Shown here piece after piece: positions 17,130 through 25,495 of a stretch of 64,000 nucleotides of DNA. This DNA is from Paraburkholderia sabiae. Its GTDB lineage: Bacteria > Pseudomonadota > Gammaproteobacteria > Burkholderiales > Burkholderiaceae. The position numbers were made by a program, and so were the translations under genes. The notes under the pieces were generated by a model. That model was not told the DNA's origin, ran no database searches, and saw nothing but the letters and a program-made list of their open reading frames with translations. Location of the stretch: NCBI RefSeq assembly GCF_030412785.1, contig NZ_CP125295.1, positions 3,038,001-3,102,000 on the forward strand. Direction: 5' to 3'. How positions within the stretch are numbered: the stretch's first letter is position 1; every line of letters starts with the position of its first letter.

Positions 17130-18938
17130 TCAGTTCTTGCGGTAGCGGCTCCAGTTGTTGCCGCCCGTGCAGTCCAGTTGCGAGCCTTGCGCCTTGCACC
17201 ATGCCTCGTAGCTCGGCGAGTACAGCCACTCGCCGATCCAGTTCAGATCGATGCGCGTGTCGTCCTGCACCGACGCGAAGTTCGCTGCGTCGTCGGTGCT
17301 GCCCGAACCCGTGTAGCGCGCGACGGCGGGATAAGGGAACACGGGGCGCGTGCGCGTCGTCTGCCCCGTCGAGTCGACGATCGATGCGACGATCTTGCCC
17401 GGCTTCGCACCCGATTCCGTCCACGACATCAGCGGCGTCAGGATATCGAACGTGTTCGGACCGTCGCCGCCGCCGCAATGCGCGACGCCCGGAAACAGAT
17501 AGAGCTTCGCGAAGCTGTCGACCCGCTCGCTGCCCATCACGTTCTTCATCTGCGTGTAGTACTCGATCGTCGAACGCGGCGAGATGTGCTGGTCTTCGAG
17601 TCCGTGCCACAGCAGCAGTTTGCCGCCGCGTCGCTGGAACGGCTGCAGATCGGGATCGGTGGCCGCGAGATATTTCGAAACGGGCACGGTCTTCAGGAAG
17701 TTGTCGATCGTGAACTTCAGGTCGCCGAACGTCGCAGCCGTATTCGAGCCGTTGAAGTAATCGAGGTACTGCAGGAACGGCATCACGAAGTTGATGCTGC
17801 CGCTCGGGCCGGCATCCGTAGCGGGCACGAAGAGGCTCCAGTTCAGCTCCGAACCCCATTCGCGCGACACATACGGCTCAAGGCGCGCGCCACTCGCGTC
17901 CGTCGCGCCGTCGTGAATCTTGCGCACGACAGCCGCTTCCGAAGCGGACAGACACGTCGCCGCTGCCTGCCCTTTCGCGCACAGCAGCGTCGCGGGATCG
18001 AAGCGGCAGGCTTGCGGCCGGTCGACGATGCCATCCGTCACGCCGTCGATGCTGTCGCACGCCTTCAGCACGGCGGCATGGATCAGCGGCAGCTTGCCCG
18101 CGAGCAGAATGTACTTGCCCGTTTTCGGATCGATATTCGCGGCGGCGGCCCAGCCGTGATGGAACGTGTTCTGCACGATCAGATCGTTCGCGGGCGCGCC
18201 GGCCGCGATGCCGTCGAAGTCGTCGGGAAAGCGCTGCGCTTCCATCAACGCTTCGCGGCCGCCGTCGGAACAGCCGTCGAAATACGCGTACTTCGCGGGC
18301 CGCGCGTAAAACTTGTTGATGATCGCCTTCGACACTTGCGCTGTCGCGTGCTCCGCGCGATACGCAAAGTCGAGCTTCGCCTTCGGATCGAGCGCCCACG
18401 AACCGTCGTTGCCGCCTTCGTGGCCCATGTCGGTCGCGGACATTGCGATCTGGCCGTTGGTGACGGGCACGCAGGTCGAGGCCATCGGCGCGTTGATCGA
18501 CAGGTTGCCGCACAGGCCGCCGCAGCCCGTCTGCAGATAACGCTGTGTCCAGCCCTGTGTTGGCAGTTGCAGTTCGAACAGCGACGCGCCCGGCCCGATC
18601 GTGCCCTTCACGTCGCACATCGCGGCGGGCAGCGTGCGATTGCCGACCACCGTTCCCGCCGGCAGCACGACGGCCGATGTGATCGTGACCGTGCCGTCCG
18701 TCACGCCCGTCAGGTCGAGACTCGCGACGGCCGCGCAGTTCATCGCGGGCATCACGGCGGGCAGGCTGGCGAGACCCGAAGCAGCGTGCGCGCCCGGTGG
18801 AAATGCGAGCGTCGTCAGTAACGAAACCAGTACGGCGAACGTGGTCAATAGATGTTTCGTGAGGCTCGCCAGGCACCCGGCGCGGGCCGTCGCTGGCAAG
18901 GAAGGCGCAAGCGGTCCTGCGTTGCAGATCGCACGCAT
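17130..18938 (-). CDS. Secreted tannase/feruloyl esterase family protein
   Basis: This 602-residue protein has an N-terminal signal region (residues 1-52, with LLTTFAVLVSLLTTLAFPPGAHA). The tannase-family fold shows the nucleophile in FDGCSDGGREA (Ser about 224), an Asp in LLWHGLEDQH and a His in FPGVAHCGGGDG. The Cys before the Ser and the Cys after the His form the conserved disulfide that joins the catalytic residues. Members hydrolyse gallate, ferulate or other aromatic esters outside the cytoplasm, which fits a plant-associated bacterium. AGGAG precedes the ATG. It stands alone. Confidence 0.9.
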   Translation of the reverse strand: MRAICNAGPLAPSLPATARAGCLASLTKHLLTTFAVLVSLLTTLAFPPGAHAASGLASLPAVMPAMNCAAVASLDLTGVTDGTVTITSAVVLPAGTVVGNRTLPAAMCDVKGTIGPGASLFELQLPTQGWTQRYLQTGCGGLCGNLSINAPMASTCVPVTNGQIAMSATDMGHEGGNDGSWALDPKAKLDFAYRAEHATAQVSKAIINKFYARPAKYAYFDGCSDGGREALMEAQRFPDDFDGIAAGAPANDLIVQNTFHHGWAAAANIDPKTGKYILLAGKLPLIHAAVLKACDSIDGVTDGIVDRPQACRFDPATLLCAKGQAAATCLSASEAAVVRKIHDGATDASGARLEPYVSREWGSELNWSLFVPATDAGPSGSINFVMPFLQYLDYFNGSNTAATFGDLKFTIDNFLKTVPVSKYLAATDPDLQPFQRRGGKLLLWHGLEDQHISPRSTIEYYTQMKNVMGSERVDSFAKLYLFPGVAHCGGGDGPNTFDILTPLMSWTESGAKPGKIVASIVDSTGQTTRTRPVFPYPAVARYTGSGSTDDAANFASVQDDTRIDLNWIGEWLYSPSYEAWCKAQGSQLDCTGGNNWSRYRKN

Positions 18939-19381
18939 CTGTCTGTCTCCTGTCTGTCGTTGTCCTCGAATGGCCGCGATGCGGCGCGCTTATCAGCGGC
19001 TCGCAGCGGGAAAGGTCGGGCTGAACGGAGCGCTCGCGCTGCACCGCTTCGGCGTCTCGCACAGCCCAGCCGTATGCTCAGGATAGCGAACGTAAGGGAC
19101 GGTGATCATTGCAAATATCGTGCGATTCAATCTGTTTTTCTTATCAGCCTGCGGATGTTCCGGGCGCTGAGGCAACGCCATTTCCGTTCCGGCAGAAATT
19201 TCCGCACGCTTGAAAACACAGCTGGAAAAAGGTCAATTCGACATACGCCACGCTGAACAGGCAATCCGTCTGCTGATTTCCGCAAGCGGTGATAAGGTGG
19301 CGCCCTCTTGTCGATGCGTGACGTGCAATTGCATCGGACGTTGCGCACCGCTCACTCCTTCATCGATCCAGCGATACAGAT
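18939..19381. other. Divergent intergenic region, no gene seen
   Basis: This 443-bp stretch separates the tannase-family and MFS genes and must hold both promoters. I found no convincing gene, terminator or strong dyad in it; the small open frames have no ribosome site. Confidence 0.5.
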
Positions 19382-20638
19382 ATGAACTTCGAGAACTCTC
19401 CTTCGAGCAACCTGCAAGACGCCGCCGATGGCGCGTCTTCGCCGTTGCGCGCATGGCTCGCGGTGGCGTCGGTAACGGTTGGCGCATTCGCTTTCGTGAC
19501 GACGGAATTCCTGCCCGTGGGCTTGCTGCCGCAAGTCGCGCAAACCTTCGACGTGCTGCCCGGCACAGCGGGTCTGATGGTGACGATCCCCGGCATCATG
19601 GCAGCGATTTCCGCGCCGGGGATGATGCTCGCCGCCGGCCGCGTGAACCGGCGGCTGATTCTGATCCTGCTGTCCGTGATGCTGCTCGCGTCGAACCTGC
19701 TGTCGGCGTTCGCGCCGTCGTTCCCAGTGATGCTGGTGGGCCGCGCGATGCTCGGCGGCGCGCTCGGCGGCTTCTGGACGCTCGCGCTCGCCGCGGCGGG
19801 CCGGCTCGTGAAGGCGCACGAAGCGCCGCGCGCGACGGCCATGATTCTTGCCGGCGTGACCTGCGCGACCGTGATCGGCGTGCCGCTCGGCACGTTCATC
19901 GCGGGCTTCGCTTCGTGGCGCATGTCGTTCATCGCGACAGCCGTGCTCGTGGCCGTCGCGCTCATCGCGCAGTTCGCGCTGCTGCCGTCGCTGCCGTCAA
20001 AAGCGGCGTTGCGTTTCGCCGATCTCGTCACGCTCGTGCGTCGCCCGTTTCCGCGCAAGAGCCTGCTGATGGTCGCGCTGATCTTCGGCGCGCATTTCTC
20101 GTCGTACACGTATATCGCGCCGTTCCTGCAGGACGCGCATTTCAGCGCATCGACGATCACCGCGGTGCTGCTCGGCTTCGGCATCATCGGCTTCGTGTCG
20201 AACTTCGCGGTGTCGACGTTCGTCGCGCGCAAGCTCAAGGGAACGCTTGCCGCGATGACGTTGCTGCTGCTGTTTGCATTGCTGACGATGCCGCTGCTCA
20301 AGGACATGGCGCCCGTCGTGACGGGTGTCGTGCTGATGTGGGGCGTCGCGTTCGGCGCGATTCCGCTATGCGTGAGCGTGTGGATGCAGGAAGCGGCGCC
20401 CGATCTGCCCGAAGCGGGTTCGGCGCTCTTCGTCGGCATCATTCAGGTGGCGATTGCCGTGGGTTCGTCGGCGGGCGGCACGATCGTCGATCACGCCGGC
20501 ATTCCCGTCGATTTCTGGTTCGGCAGCGTGCTCGCGATTCTCGGCCTTATCACGCTGGCGAGTTTCCGCACGGTCAGGCAGAACGCGCAAACGAATACGC
20601 CCGTGAAGGCGGGCGAGGTTCAGACCGAATGCGTGTGA
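19382..20638 (+). CDS. MFS transporter, DHA1 family (sugar/drug efflux type)
   Basis: This 418-residue protein has twelve predicted membrane helices. The start of the transport domain (FAFVTTEFLPVGLLPQVAQ) and the helix 2-3 loop resemble the AraJ/SotB/NepI group of the major facilitator superfamily. These carriers export sugars, purine ribonucleosides or drugs by proton antiport. It faces the HxlR gene tail to tail with only 15 bp between stops. No substrate-specific neighbour is evident. Confidence 0.88.
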   Translation: MNFENSPSSNLQDAADGASSPLRAWLAVASVTVGAFAFVTTEFLPVGLLPQVAQTFDVLPGTAGLMVTIPGIMAAISAPGMMLAAGRVNRRLILILLSVMLLASNLLSAFAPSFPVMLVGRAMLGGALGGFWTLALAAAGRLVKAHEAPRATAMILAGVTCATVIGVPLGTFIAGFASWRMSFIATAVLVAVALIAQFALLPSLPSKAALRFADLVTLVRRPFPRKSLLMVALIFGAHFSSYTYIAPFLQDAHFSASTITAVLLGFGIIGFVSNFAVSTFVARKLKGTLAAMTLLLLFALLTMPLLKDMAPVVTGVVLMWGVAFGAIPLCVSVWMQEAAPDLPEAGSALFVGIIQVAIAVGSSAGGTIVDHAGIPVDFWFGSVLAILGLITLASFRTVRQNAQTNTPVKAGEVQTECV

Positions 20639-20653
20639 CGCGGGAAACGCAAT

Positions 20654-21151
20654 TTACTTTCGCTTGAACGCAGCGCGCCGCCCGGCGCGCTCGTTCGCAA
20701 ACTGCTGGCTCAAGGTCGCGTCGAGGTCTTTGCGTTCGACGGGCACGCCGCAGTGCGGGCACACATTGCTCAGCCCGACATCGTGGCCGCATTCGCGGTG
20801 CACGAAGCTCACCGCGAGCTCTTCGCTCTCGTCCTTGCACCAGGTTTCGCCCCACGCGCGCAACGCGTGAATCACGGGGTAAAACGCACGCCCCTTCTCC
20901 GTCAGCCGATATTCGTGGCGCAGCGGCTTCTCGCTGTACGGATGACGCTCGATCATACCGTCGGCTTCGAGCGCCTTCAGACGCGTCGCGAGCATTTGCG
21001 GCGTCGCTTCCGTCTGGATCTGGATTTCCTCGAAACGCGCTGCGCCCATGTACAGTTCTCGCAGCACGAGAACCGACCAGCGATCGCCGACCACGTCCAG
21101 CGACCGGGACACCGGACACACCGTATTTGCCTTCTCCGCGCCACGCGCCAC
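20654..21151 (-). CDS. HxlR family regulator with zinc-ribbon-like tail
   Basis: Residues 10-105 form the HxlR winged helix, with CPVSRSLDVVGDRWSVLVLRE (the conserved Cys), MLATRLKALEADGMIERHPYSEKPLRHEYRLTEKGRA. At 165 residues it is longer than the usual 110-130 because of a tail with C-G-H plus C-P-H-C spacing (HRECGHDVGLSNVCPHCG), likely a zinc site. HxlR proteins commonly sense aldehydes or oxidants through their cysteine. It is divergent from a hydrolase/aldehyde-dehydrogenase operon, and the same 17-bp dyad occurs near both starts, so it probably controls that operon and itself. Confidence 0.88.
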   Translation of the reverse strand: MARGAEKANTVCPVSRSLDVVGDRWSVLVLRELYMGAARFEEIQIQTEATPQMLATRLKALEADGMIERHPYSEKPLRHEYRLTEKGRAFYPVIHALRAWGETWCKDESEELAVSFVHRECGHDVGLSNVCPHCGVPVERKDLDATLSQQFANERAGRRAAFKRK

Positions 21152-21168
21152 GCTGCTCTCCCGTCGAA

Positions 21169-21185
21169 ACTCTAAATTTCATAGT
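21169..21185. promoter_or_regulatory. Candidate HxlR operator, own promoter side
   Basis: ACTCTAAATTTCATAGT lies 18 bp before the HxlR start. Its right arm TCATAGT is identical to that of the perfect dyad at 21302 and its left arm matches 5 of 7 bases with the same 3-bp spacing. Confidence 0.6.
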
Positions 21186-21301
21186 AACACAAACGCGGCG
21201 TGACGTGCATACGCACACGGCCGCCGGGCGACTGTTCACGCGCCGTTCGCACTCGCCCATCATTGACGCCGCACACCCCGCCAAGCGTCTCAGCACTTGA
21301 C

Positions 21302-21318
21302 ACTATGATTTTCATAGT
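21302..21318. promoter_or_regulatory. Candidate HxlR operator, operon side
   Basis: ACTATGATTTTCATAGT is a perfect 7-3-7 palindrome about 115 bp upstream of the cysteine hydrolase start. It is AT-rich in a GC-rich region, as is typical of operators overlapping promoters. Confidence 0.7.
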
Positions 21319-21432
21319 AATATCCTGCTCACACATTAGCGGTGCGCGAGACGTCACGCGCCGTCCGATCAACGCAGTCCGGCGCCAACTGCGACATGCG
21401 ATCCGATCGCATTTTTCGAATGGAGAACTGAA

Positions 21433-22083
21433 ATGCCCAACACCGTGTATCGCGCGGAGCGCACTGGCCTGTTGCTGGTCGATCCGTATAACGACTTTCT
21501 GTCCGAAGGCGGCAAGCTCTTTCCGATGATCAAGGAGATCGCCACCAACGTCCGGCTGCTCGACAATCTCCGCGCGACCGTCGCTGCCGCGCGCAAGGCG
21601 GATATCCAGATCTTCTACGTACCGCACCGCCGCTGGCAGCCGGGCGATTACGACAACTGGGATCATCCGAATCCCACGCAGCGCCTCGTTCAGAAGCGCC
21701 AGTCGTTCGCGAAGGGAACCTGGGGCGGCGAATGGCATCCCGATTTCGTGCCGCAGGAAGGCGACATCGTTGTGCAGGAACACTGGGCTCAAAGCGGCTT
21801 CGCGAACACCGATCTCGACTTCCAGCTGAAGCAGCAAGGCATCACGCATGTGATCGCCGTCGGTCTGCTCGCGAATACGTGCATCGAATCGACCAGCCGT
21901 TTCGCGATGGAACTCGGCTATCACGTGACGCTCGTGCGCGACGGCACGGCCGCGTTCACGGCCGAGATGATGCGCGCGTCCCACGAACTGAACGGCCCGA
22001 CCTTCGCGCATGAAATCTTCACGACGGCCGAACTGCTCGCCGCTCTTCCCAATGCACAAAACACGCAAGGAGAAGCGGCATGA
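21433..22083 (+). CDS. Isochorismatase-fold cysteine hydrolase
   Basis: This 216-residue protein has the isochorismatase fold: catalytic Asp in LLLVDPYNDF and nucleophile Cys in GLLANTCIESTSRFAMELGY. Where most members have the catalytic Lys (pattern K-x-x-x-S-A-F) this one reads VVQEHWAQSGFANTDLD, so the Lys is replaced. Related proteins hydrolyse C-N or vinyl-ether bonds of small molecules. The stop overlaps the ATG of the dehydrogenase gene by 4 bp, so the two enzymes probably act in one pathway. It is likely controlled by the divergent HxlR protein. Confidence 0.87.
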   Translation: MPNTVYRAERTGLLLVDPYNDFLSEGGKLFPMIKEIATNVRLLDNLRATVAAARKADIQIFYVPHRRWQPGDYDNWDHPNPTQRLVQKRQSFAKGTWGGEWHPDFVPQEGDIVVQEHWAQSGFANTDLDFQLKQQGITHVIAVGLLANTCIESTSRFAMELGYHVTLVRDGTAAFTAEMMRASHELNGPTFAHEIFTTAELLAALPNAQNTQGEAA

Positions 22084-23657
22084 AGCTCACCGGCAACCTG
22101 CTGATCGGCGCGCATGAAGTCGCCGCGACGTCCGGCACCATGAAAGCGCTGAACCCCGCGACGAGCGCTGAGATCGAACCGGACTTCGCATTCGGCACGT
22201 CGGCGGAAGTGGATCGCGCGGCGGAACTCGCCGACGATGCGTTCGACAGCTACAACAACACATCGCTCGACGAACGCGCCGCGTTTCTCGAACGCATCGC
22301 CGACGGACTCGACGCCGTCGCGCCCGAACTCGCGCAACGCGCATCGCTCGAAACGGGCCTGCCCGCCGCGCAGCTCGAAGCGGAAACGGCCAAGGCGGCG
22401 ACGCAGTTCCGTCAGTTCGCGAGCGTCGTGCGTCAGGGACGCTTCCGTCAGGCCACCATCGATCCCGCGCAGCCCGAGCGTCAGCCGCGTGCGCGCATGG
22501 ATCACCGGATGCAGAAAATCGCGCTCGGCCCTGTCGCGATCTTCGGCGCAAGCAACTTCCCGATTTCGTATTCGGTGGCAGGCGGCGATACGGCGTCGGC
22601 GCTGGCGGCCGGCTGCCCCGTGATTTTGAAAGCGCACAACGCACATCCGGGCGCATCCGAGATCATGGGCCGCGTGATCCAGCAGGCCGTCGAAGCATCG
22701 GGCCTGCACGAAGGCGTGTTCTCGATGGTGCGCGGCGGCGGCAATGCAATCGGCGAAGCGCTCGTCGATCATCCGCTTATCAAGGGCGTGACCTTCACGG
22801 GCTCCGAGGCGGGCGGCATGGCGCTGTTCCGCCGCGCGCAGCAGCGTCCCGATCCGATTCCCGCCTTCACCGAAATGACGAGCGTCAATCCGACGTTCGT
22901 GCTGCCGTCCGCGCTCGCTGCGCGCGGCGCGGCGATCGGCGACGGCTTCGGCGAACGCATGCTCGTCAACGTCGGACAAGCGTGCCTGAAACCCGCGATC
23001 CTGCTGGCGATCGACGGCACCGGTTATGACGAACTGCGGCAGGCATTGATCGCGCGCGTCGAAGCGATGCATGCGCGCACGATGCTCACGCCCGGCATCT
23101 GGAAGTCGTACAGCGAAAACGTCGAACGTCAGCGCAACGCGGGCGCGGAACGCATCGCCGCGGGCGGCAAGCCGCAAGGCGCGTGGGACGGTCAGGCGCT
23201 GCTGCTCGAAGTCGACGGTGAGCGCATGCTCAACGAGGCGTCGCTGTCGGAGGAAGCGTTCGGCCCGGCTGCGCTGCTCGTGCGCGTCAAGGATGTCGAA
23301 CAACTGGTCGCGCTCGCGAAACAGTTCCGCGGCCAGCTGTCGGCGACACTGCAACTCGATGCCGCCGATCACGCGCTCGCGTCGCGCCTGCTGCCGATAC
23401 TCGAACGGCGCACAGGCCGCATCGTGATCAACGCGTTCGCGCATCCGCAGGAAGTGTCGTATGCGTCGATTCACGGCGGCCCGTTCCCCGCGACGTCCGA
23501 TAGCCGCTTCACTTCCGTCGGCATGACGGCGATCGAACGCTTTTTGCGGCCGGTGTGCTATCAGGGCTTTCCGGACGATCTGCTGCCGGAAGCGCTGAAG
23601 CACGACAATCCGCGCGGCCTCTGGCGTCTGACGGACGGCGAACTGTCGAAAGCCTGA
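22080..23657 (+). CDS. Aldehyde dehydrogenase, alpha-ketoglutaric semialdehyde dehydrogenase type
   Basis: This 525-residue enzyme resembles the NADP-dependent KGSADH branch of the ALDH superfamily: AIFGASNFPISYSVAGGDTASALAAGCPV, FTGSEAGGMALF, the general base in TEMTSVNPTFVLP and a catalytic Cys in VNVGQACLKPAILL. The C-terminus has the family's FPATSDSRFTSVG segment. It oxidises a semialdehyde to an acid, usually at the end of sugar-acid or hydroxyproline breakdown. Coupling to the cysteine hydrolase by an ATGA overlap suggests that the hydrolase produces the aldehyde. A terminator follows at once. Confidence 0.9.
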   Translation: MKLTGNLLIGAHEVAATSGTMKALNPATSAEIEPDFAFGTSAEVDRAAELADDAFDSYNNTSLDERAAFLERIADGLDAVAPELAQRASLETGLPAAQLEAETAKAATQFRQFASVVRQGRFRQATIDPAQPERQPRARMDHRMQKIALGPVAIFGASNFPISYSVAGGDTASALAAGCPVILKAHNAHPGASEIMGRVIQQAVEASGLHEGVFSMVRGGGNAIGEALVDHPLIKGVTFTGSEAGGMALFRRAQQRPDPIPAFTEMTSVNPTFVLPSALAARGAAIGDGFGERMLVNVGQACLKPAILLAIDGTGYDELRQALIARVEAMHARTMLTPGIWKSYSENVERQRNAGAERIAAGGKPQGAWDGQALLLEVDGERMLNEASLSEEAFGPAALLVRVKDVEQLVALAKQFRGQLSATLQLDAADHALASRLLPILERRTGRIVINAFAHPQEVSYASIHGGPFPATSDSRFTSVGMTAIERFLRPVCYQGFPDDLLPEALKHDNPRGLWRLTDGELSKA

Positions 23658-23680
23658 CCCGGCCTTTCCCACGCGACAAA

Positions 23681-23714
23681 GCCCGCACACGAACCATCGT
23701 GCGCGGGCTTTTTT
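23681..23714 (+). terminator. Intrinsic terminator of the hydrolase-dehydrogenase operon
   Basis: GCCCGCACACGA, loop ACCA and TCGTGCGCGGGC form a 12-bp stem with one mismatch, followed by TTTTTT. It lies 24 bp beyond the dehydrogenase stop. Confidence 0.9.
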
Positions 23715-23843
23715 CATGGTGGCGGCGGCGCTAATTTTTCCCTCATTCGCGCGACGCATCATGTCGTCACACCCAGCCACGACAGCCTGTCAGCACTGGA
23801 ATCAACGACACCTTGCATCATCGTCGACCATCAGGAGCCCGTC

Positions 23844-24023
23844 ATGCCTTTTCATCCGCCCTTCTTCGTCTTCTGCGCACTCGGCGCGAGCGTCATGATC
23901 GTGTCGGCTATGCTGGCCGTCGTCGCCGAGAAAATCGACGAGTGGCTCACGCACCAGACGAAGCTTCTGTCGGCGCGCCGCCCGCTCGCGCAGCGCCATA
24001 TGGAAGTCACGCATCTGCTGTAA
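23844..24023 (+). CDS. Small membrane protein (59 aa), unknown function
   Basis: CAGGAG lies a few bases before the ATG of a 59-codon frame. The product starts MPFHPPFFVFCALGASVMIV, has one clear membrane helix (residues 6-28) and a charged, helical C-terminal half (EKIDEWLTHQTKLLSARRPLAQRH). It sits between a strong terminator and the alpha/beta hydrolase gene, 40 bp before the latter. No family was recognised. Confidence 0.5.
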   Translation: MPFHPPFFVFCALGASVMIVSAMLAVVAEKIDEWLTHQTKLLSARRPLAQRHMEVTHLL

Positions 24024-24063
24024 CACACGAGCAACGCTCAACTGCCGCGCAAGGATCATCGTC

Positions 24064-25050
24064 ATGAAACGACTGCATGCCATCGTCCCGCTCGTTGCGC
24101 TGCTCGCGGGCATCGCCGCTGCGCCCGTCGACGCGAAGACGGTCGGCTATCCGCCCGAAAACGCCTGCCCTGTCGTCGCACACCGGCCGGATCAACAGCC
24201 GATGCTTCGCGAGCAGATTGCACATACCTCGCAAGGCGACATCGCGTATTACCGCTTCGGGCATGGCAGTCCGATCGTGCTGCAAACGGGTTATCGCGCG
24301 ACGCTGTCCGAATGGGACGCCGCCTTTCTCGCCGATCTCGCGAAACGGCATGAGGTGATCGTGTTCGACAATCGCGGCATCGGCCGGTCGTTGCCGGATG
24401 CGTCGACGTTCACCGTGCAGGACATGGCGAAAGATCTCTCCGCGCTGATCGACACGCTGAAGCTGCGCGACGTGACGGTGCTCGGCTGGTCGATGGGCGG
24501 AGCCGTCGCGACGCAACTCGCAATCGATCATCCCGCGAACGTGCAGCGCGTCGTGCTGATGAGCGCGCCCGCGCCGGGGCCGCTCGGCGTGCCCGTCGCA
24601 CCGGATGTCGAAGCGACGCTCGCGGGCAAGCCGGGCACGACGTTCGACGACGTGATGAAGGTTCTGTTTCCGCCGTCCGCCGTGAACGCAGCGGGCAGAT
24701 GCTTCCGCAAGAACATGTTCACGCCCGCCGACTACGCATCGCCGGCCATTTCCGCTGCCGTGACGAACGGCCAGTCGGCGCTGCTGCACGCATGGGAACA
24801 GGACGATGCCGCCGCGCACGCCTTGCACGACATGCACACCCGCACGCTGGTCCTGACGGGCAACGACGACACGATCCTGCCGAAGCAGAACGCCGAAGCG
24901 CTCGCGCGCACGCTGCCCGATGCGCAATTGCTGGTCGTGCGTTCGGCGGGTCACGCGATGATGTATCAGTATCCGCATGCGCTCGCATCGGCTATTGATG
25001 CATTCATCGCGCGGTCGCCTTCGCATGAAATGACGAGCGCCGCGCAATGA
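24064..25050 (+). CDS. Exported alpha/beta hydrolase
   Basis: This 328-residue protein has a signal peptide (MKRLHAIVPLVALLAGIAAA) and a complete alpha/beta-hydrolase triad: nucleophile elbow GWSMGGA, Asp in GNDDTILP and His in SAGHAMMYQYP. The core VFDNRGIGRS is typical of lactonases, haloperoxidase-like proteins and esterases. It would work in the periplasm. An additional N-terminal region (residues 25-60) carries one Cys and precedes the hydrolase domain. The substrate is unknown. Confidence 0.88.
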   Translation: MKRLHAIVPLVALLAGIAAAPVDAKTVGYPPENACPVVAHRPDQQPMLREQIAHTSQGDIAYYRFGHGSPIVLQTGYRATLSEWDAAFLADLAKRHEVIVFDNRGIGRSLPDASTFTVQDMAKDLSALIDTLKLRDVTVLGWSMGGAVATQLAIDHPANVQRVVLMSAPAPGPLGVPVAPDVEATLAGKPGTTFDDVMKVLFPPSAVNAAGRCFRKNMFTPADYASPAISAAVTNGQSALLHAWEQDDAAAHALHDMHTRTLVLTGNDDTILPKQNAEALARTLPDAQLLVVRSAGHAMMYQYPHALASAIDAFIARSPSHEMTSAAQ

Positions 25051-25133
25051 CATTGCTGCACAGGCTGGCGTAAGATCGAAAGCCGTCTTCGAGCACGAAG
25101 GCCCGTTATGCTGCAACCGATGCGGAGGTGGCG

Positions 25134-25415
25134 ATGACGAACGAATCCTGTCCTGTGCGGCGTCTGCAGCTTCTGCTGCGCGAACCATGCCGCAGCGACG
25201 CCGCACGCGAAGCGGCCAAACGTGCCGCCGAGCAGCTCGGTATGCAGATCAGCGGCGAAGGCCACGCGTCGCTATCGGCGCGTATGCCGGATGATGCATT
25301 CCGCCAGCTTTTTTCCTCTTCTTCCAACACGAGCGGAACCCTTGCCGTGCCGGACAGTCTCGAACCCTACGTCTCGTCGATCAGCGAAGCGCCGCAGCAT
25401 CTTTCATTCGATTAA
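25134..25415 (+). CDS. Stand-alone protease prodomain-like protein (93 aa)
   Basis: GGAGG lies 5 nt before the ATG at 25134. Residues 22-60 read like residues 55-94 of the S8 protease encoded next: LGMQISGEGHASLSARM and AFRQLF here against RGFTLTGRGSLSASM and QFEALF there. After that, both have an L-x-x-P-D segment and a later P-H pair. This is the core of a subtilisin/sedolisin-type prodomain. With no signal peptide and no catalytic domain it could be an inhibitor or folding helper of the protease. The assignment rests on my visual alignment only. Confidence 0.6.
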   Translation: MTNESCPVRRLQLLLREPCRSDAAREAAKRAAEQLGMQISGEGHASLSARMPDDAFRQLFSSSSNTSGTLAVPDSLEPYVSSISEAPQHLSFD

Positions 25416-25495
25416 CCTGCATTCGTCTTGCATCTGACGGCGCACGCGCTCTTGTTCTCTTTGCGCCCACCGCCGTCGACACAGGAGAAGAAACG

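Noticed and set aside
21921..23780. A 619-codon minus-strand frame opposite the dehydrogenase gene
   Set aside because: Antisense artefact of codon bias; the plus strand encodes a complete ALDH with an ATGA-coupled start.
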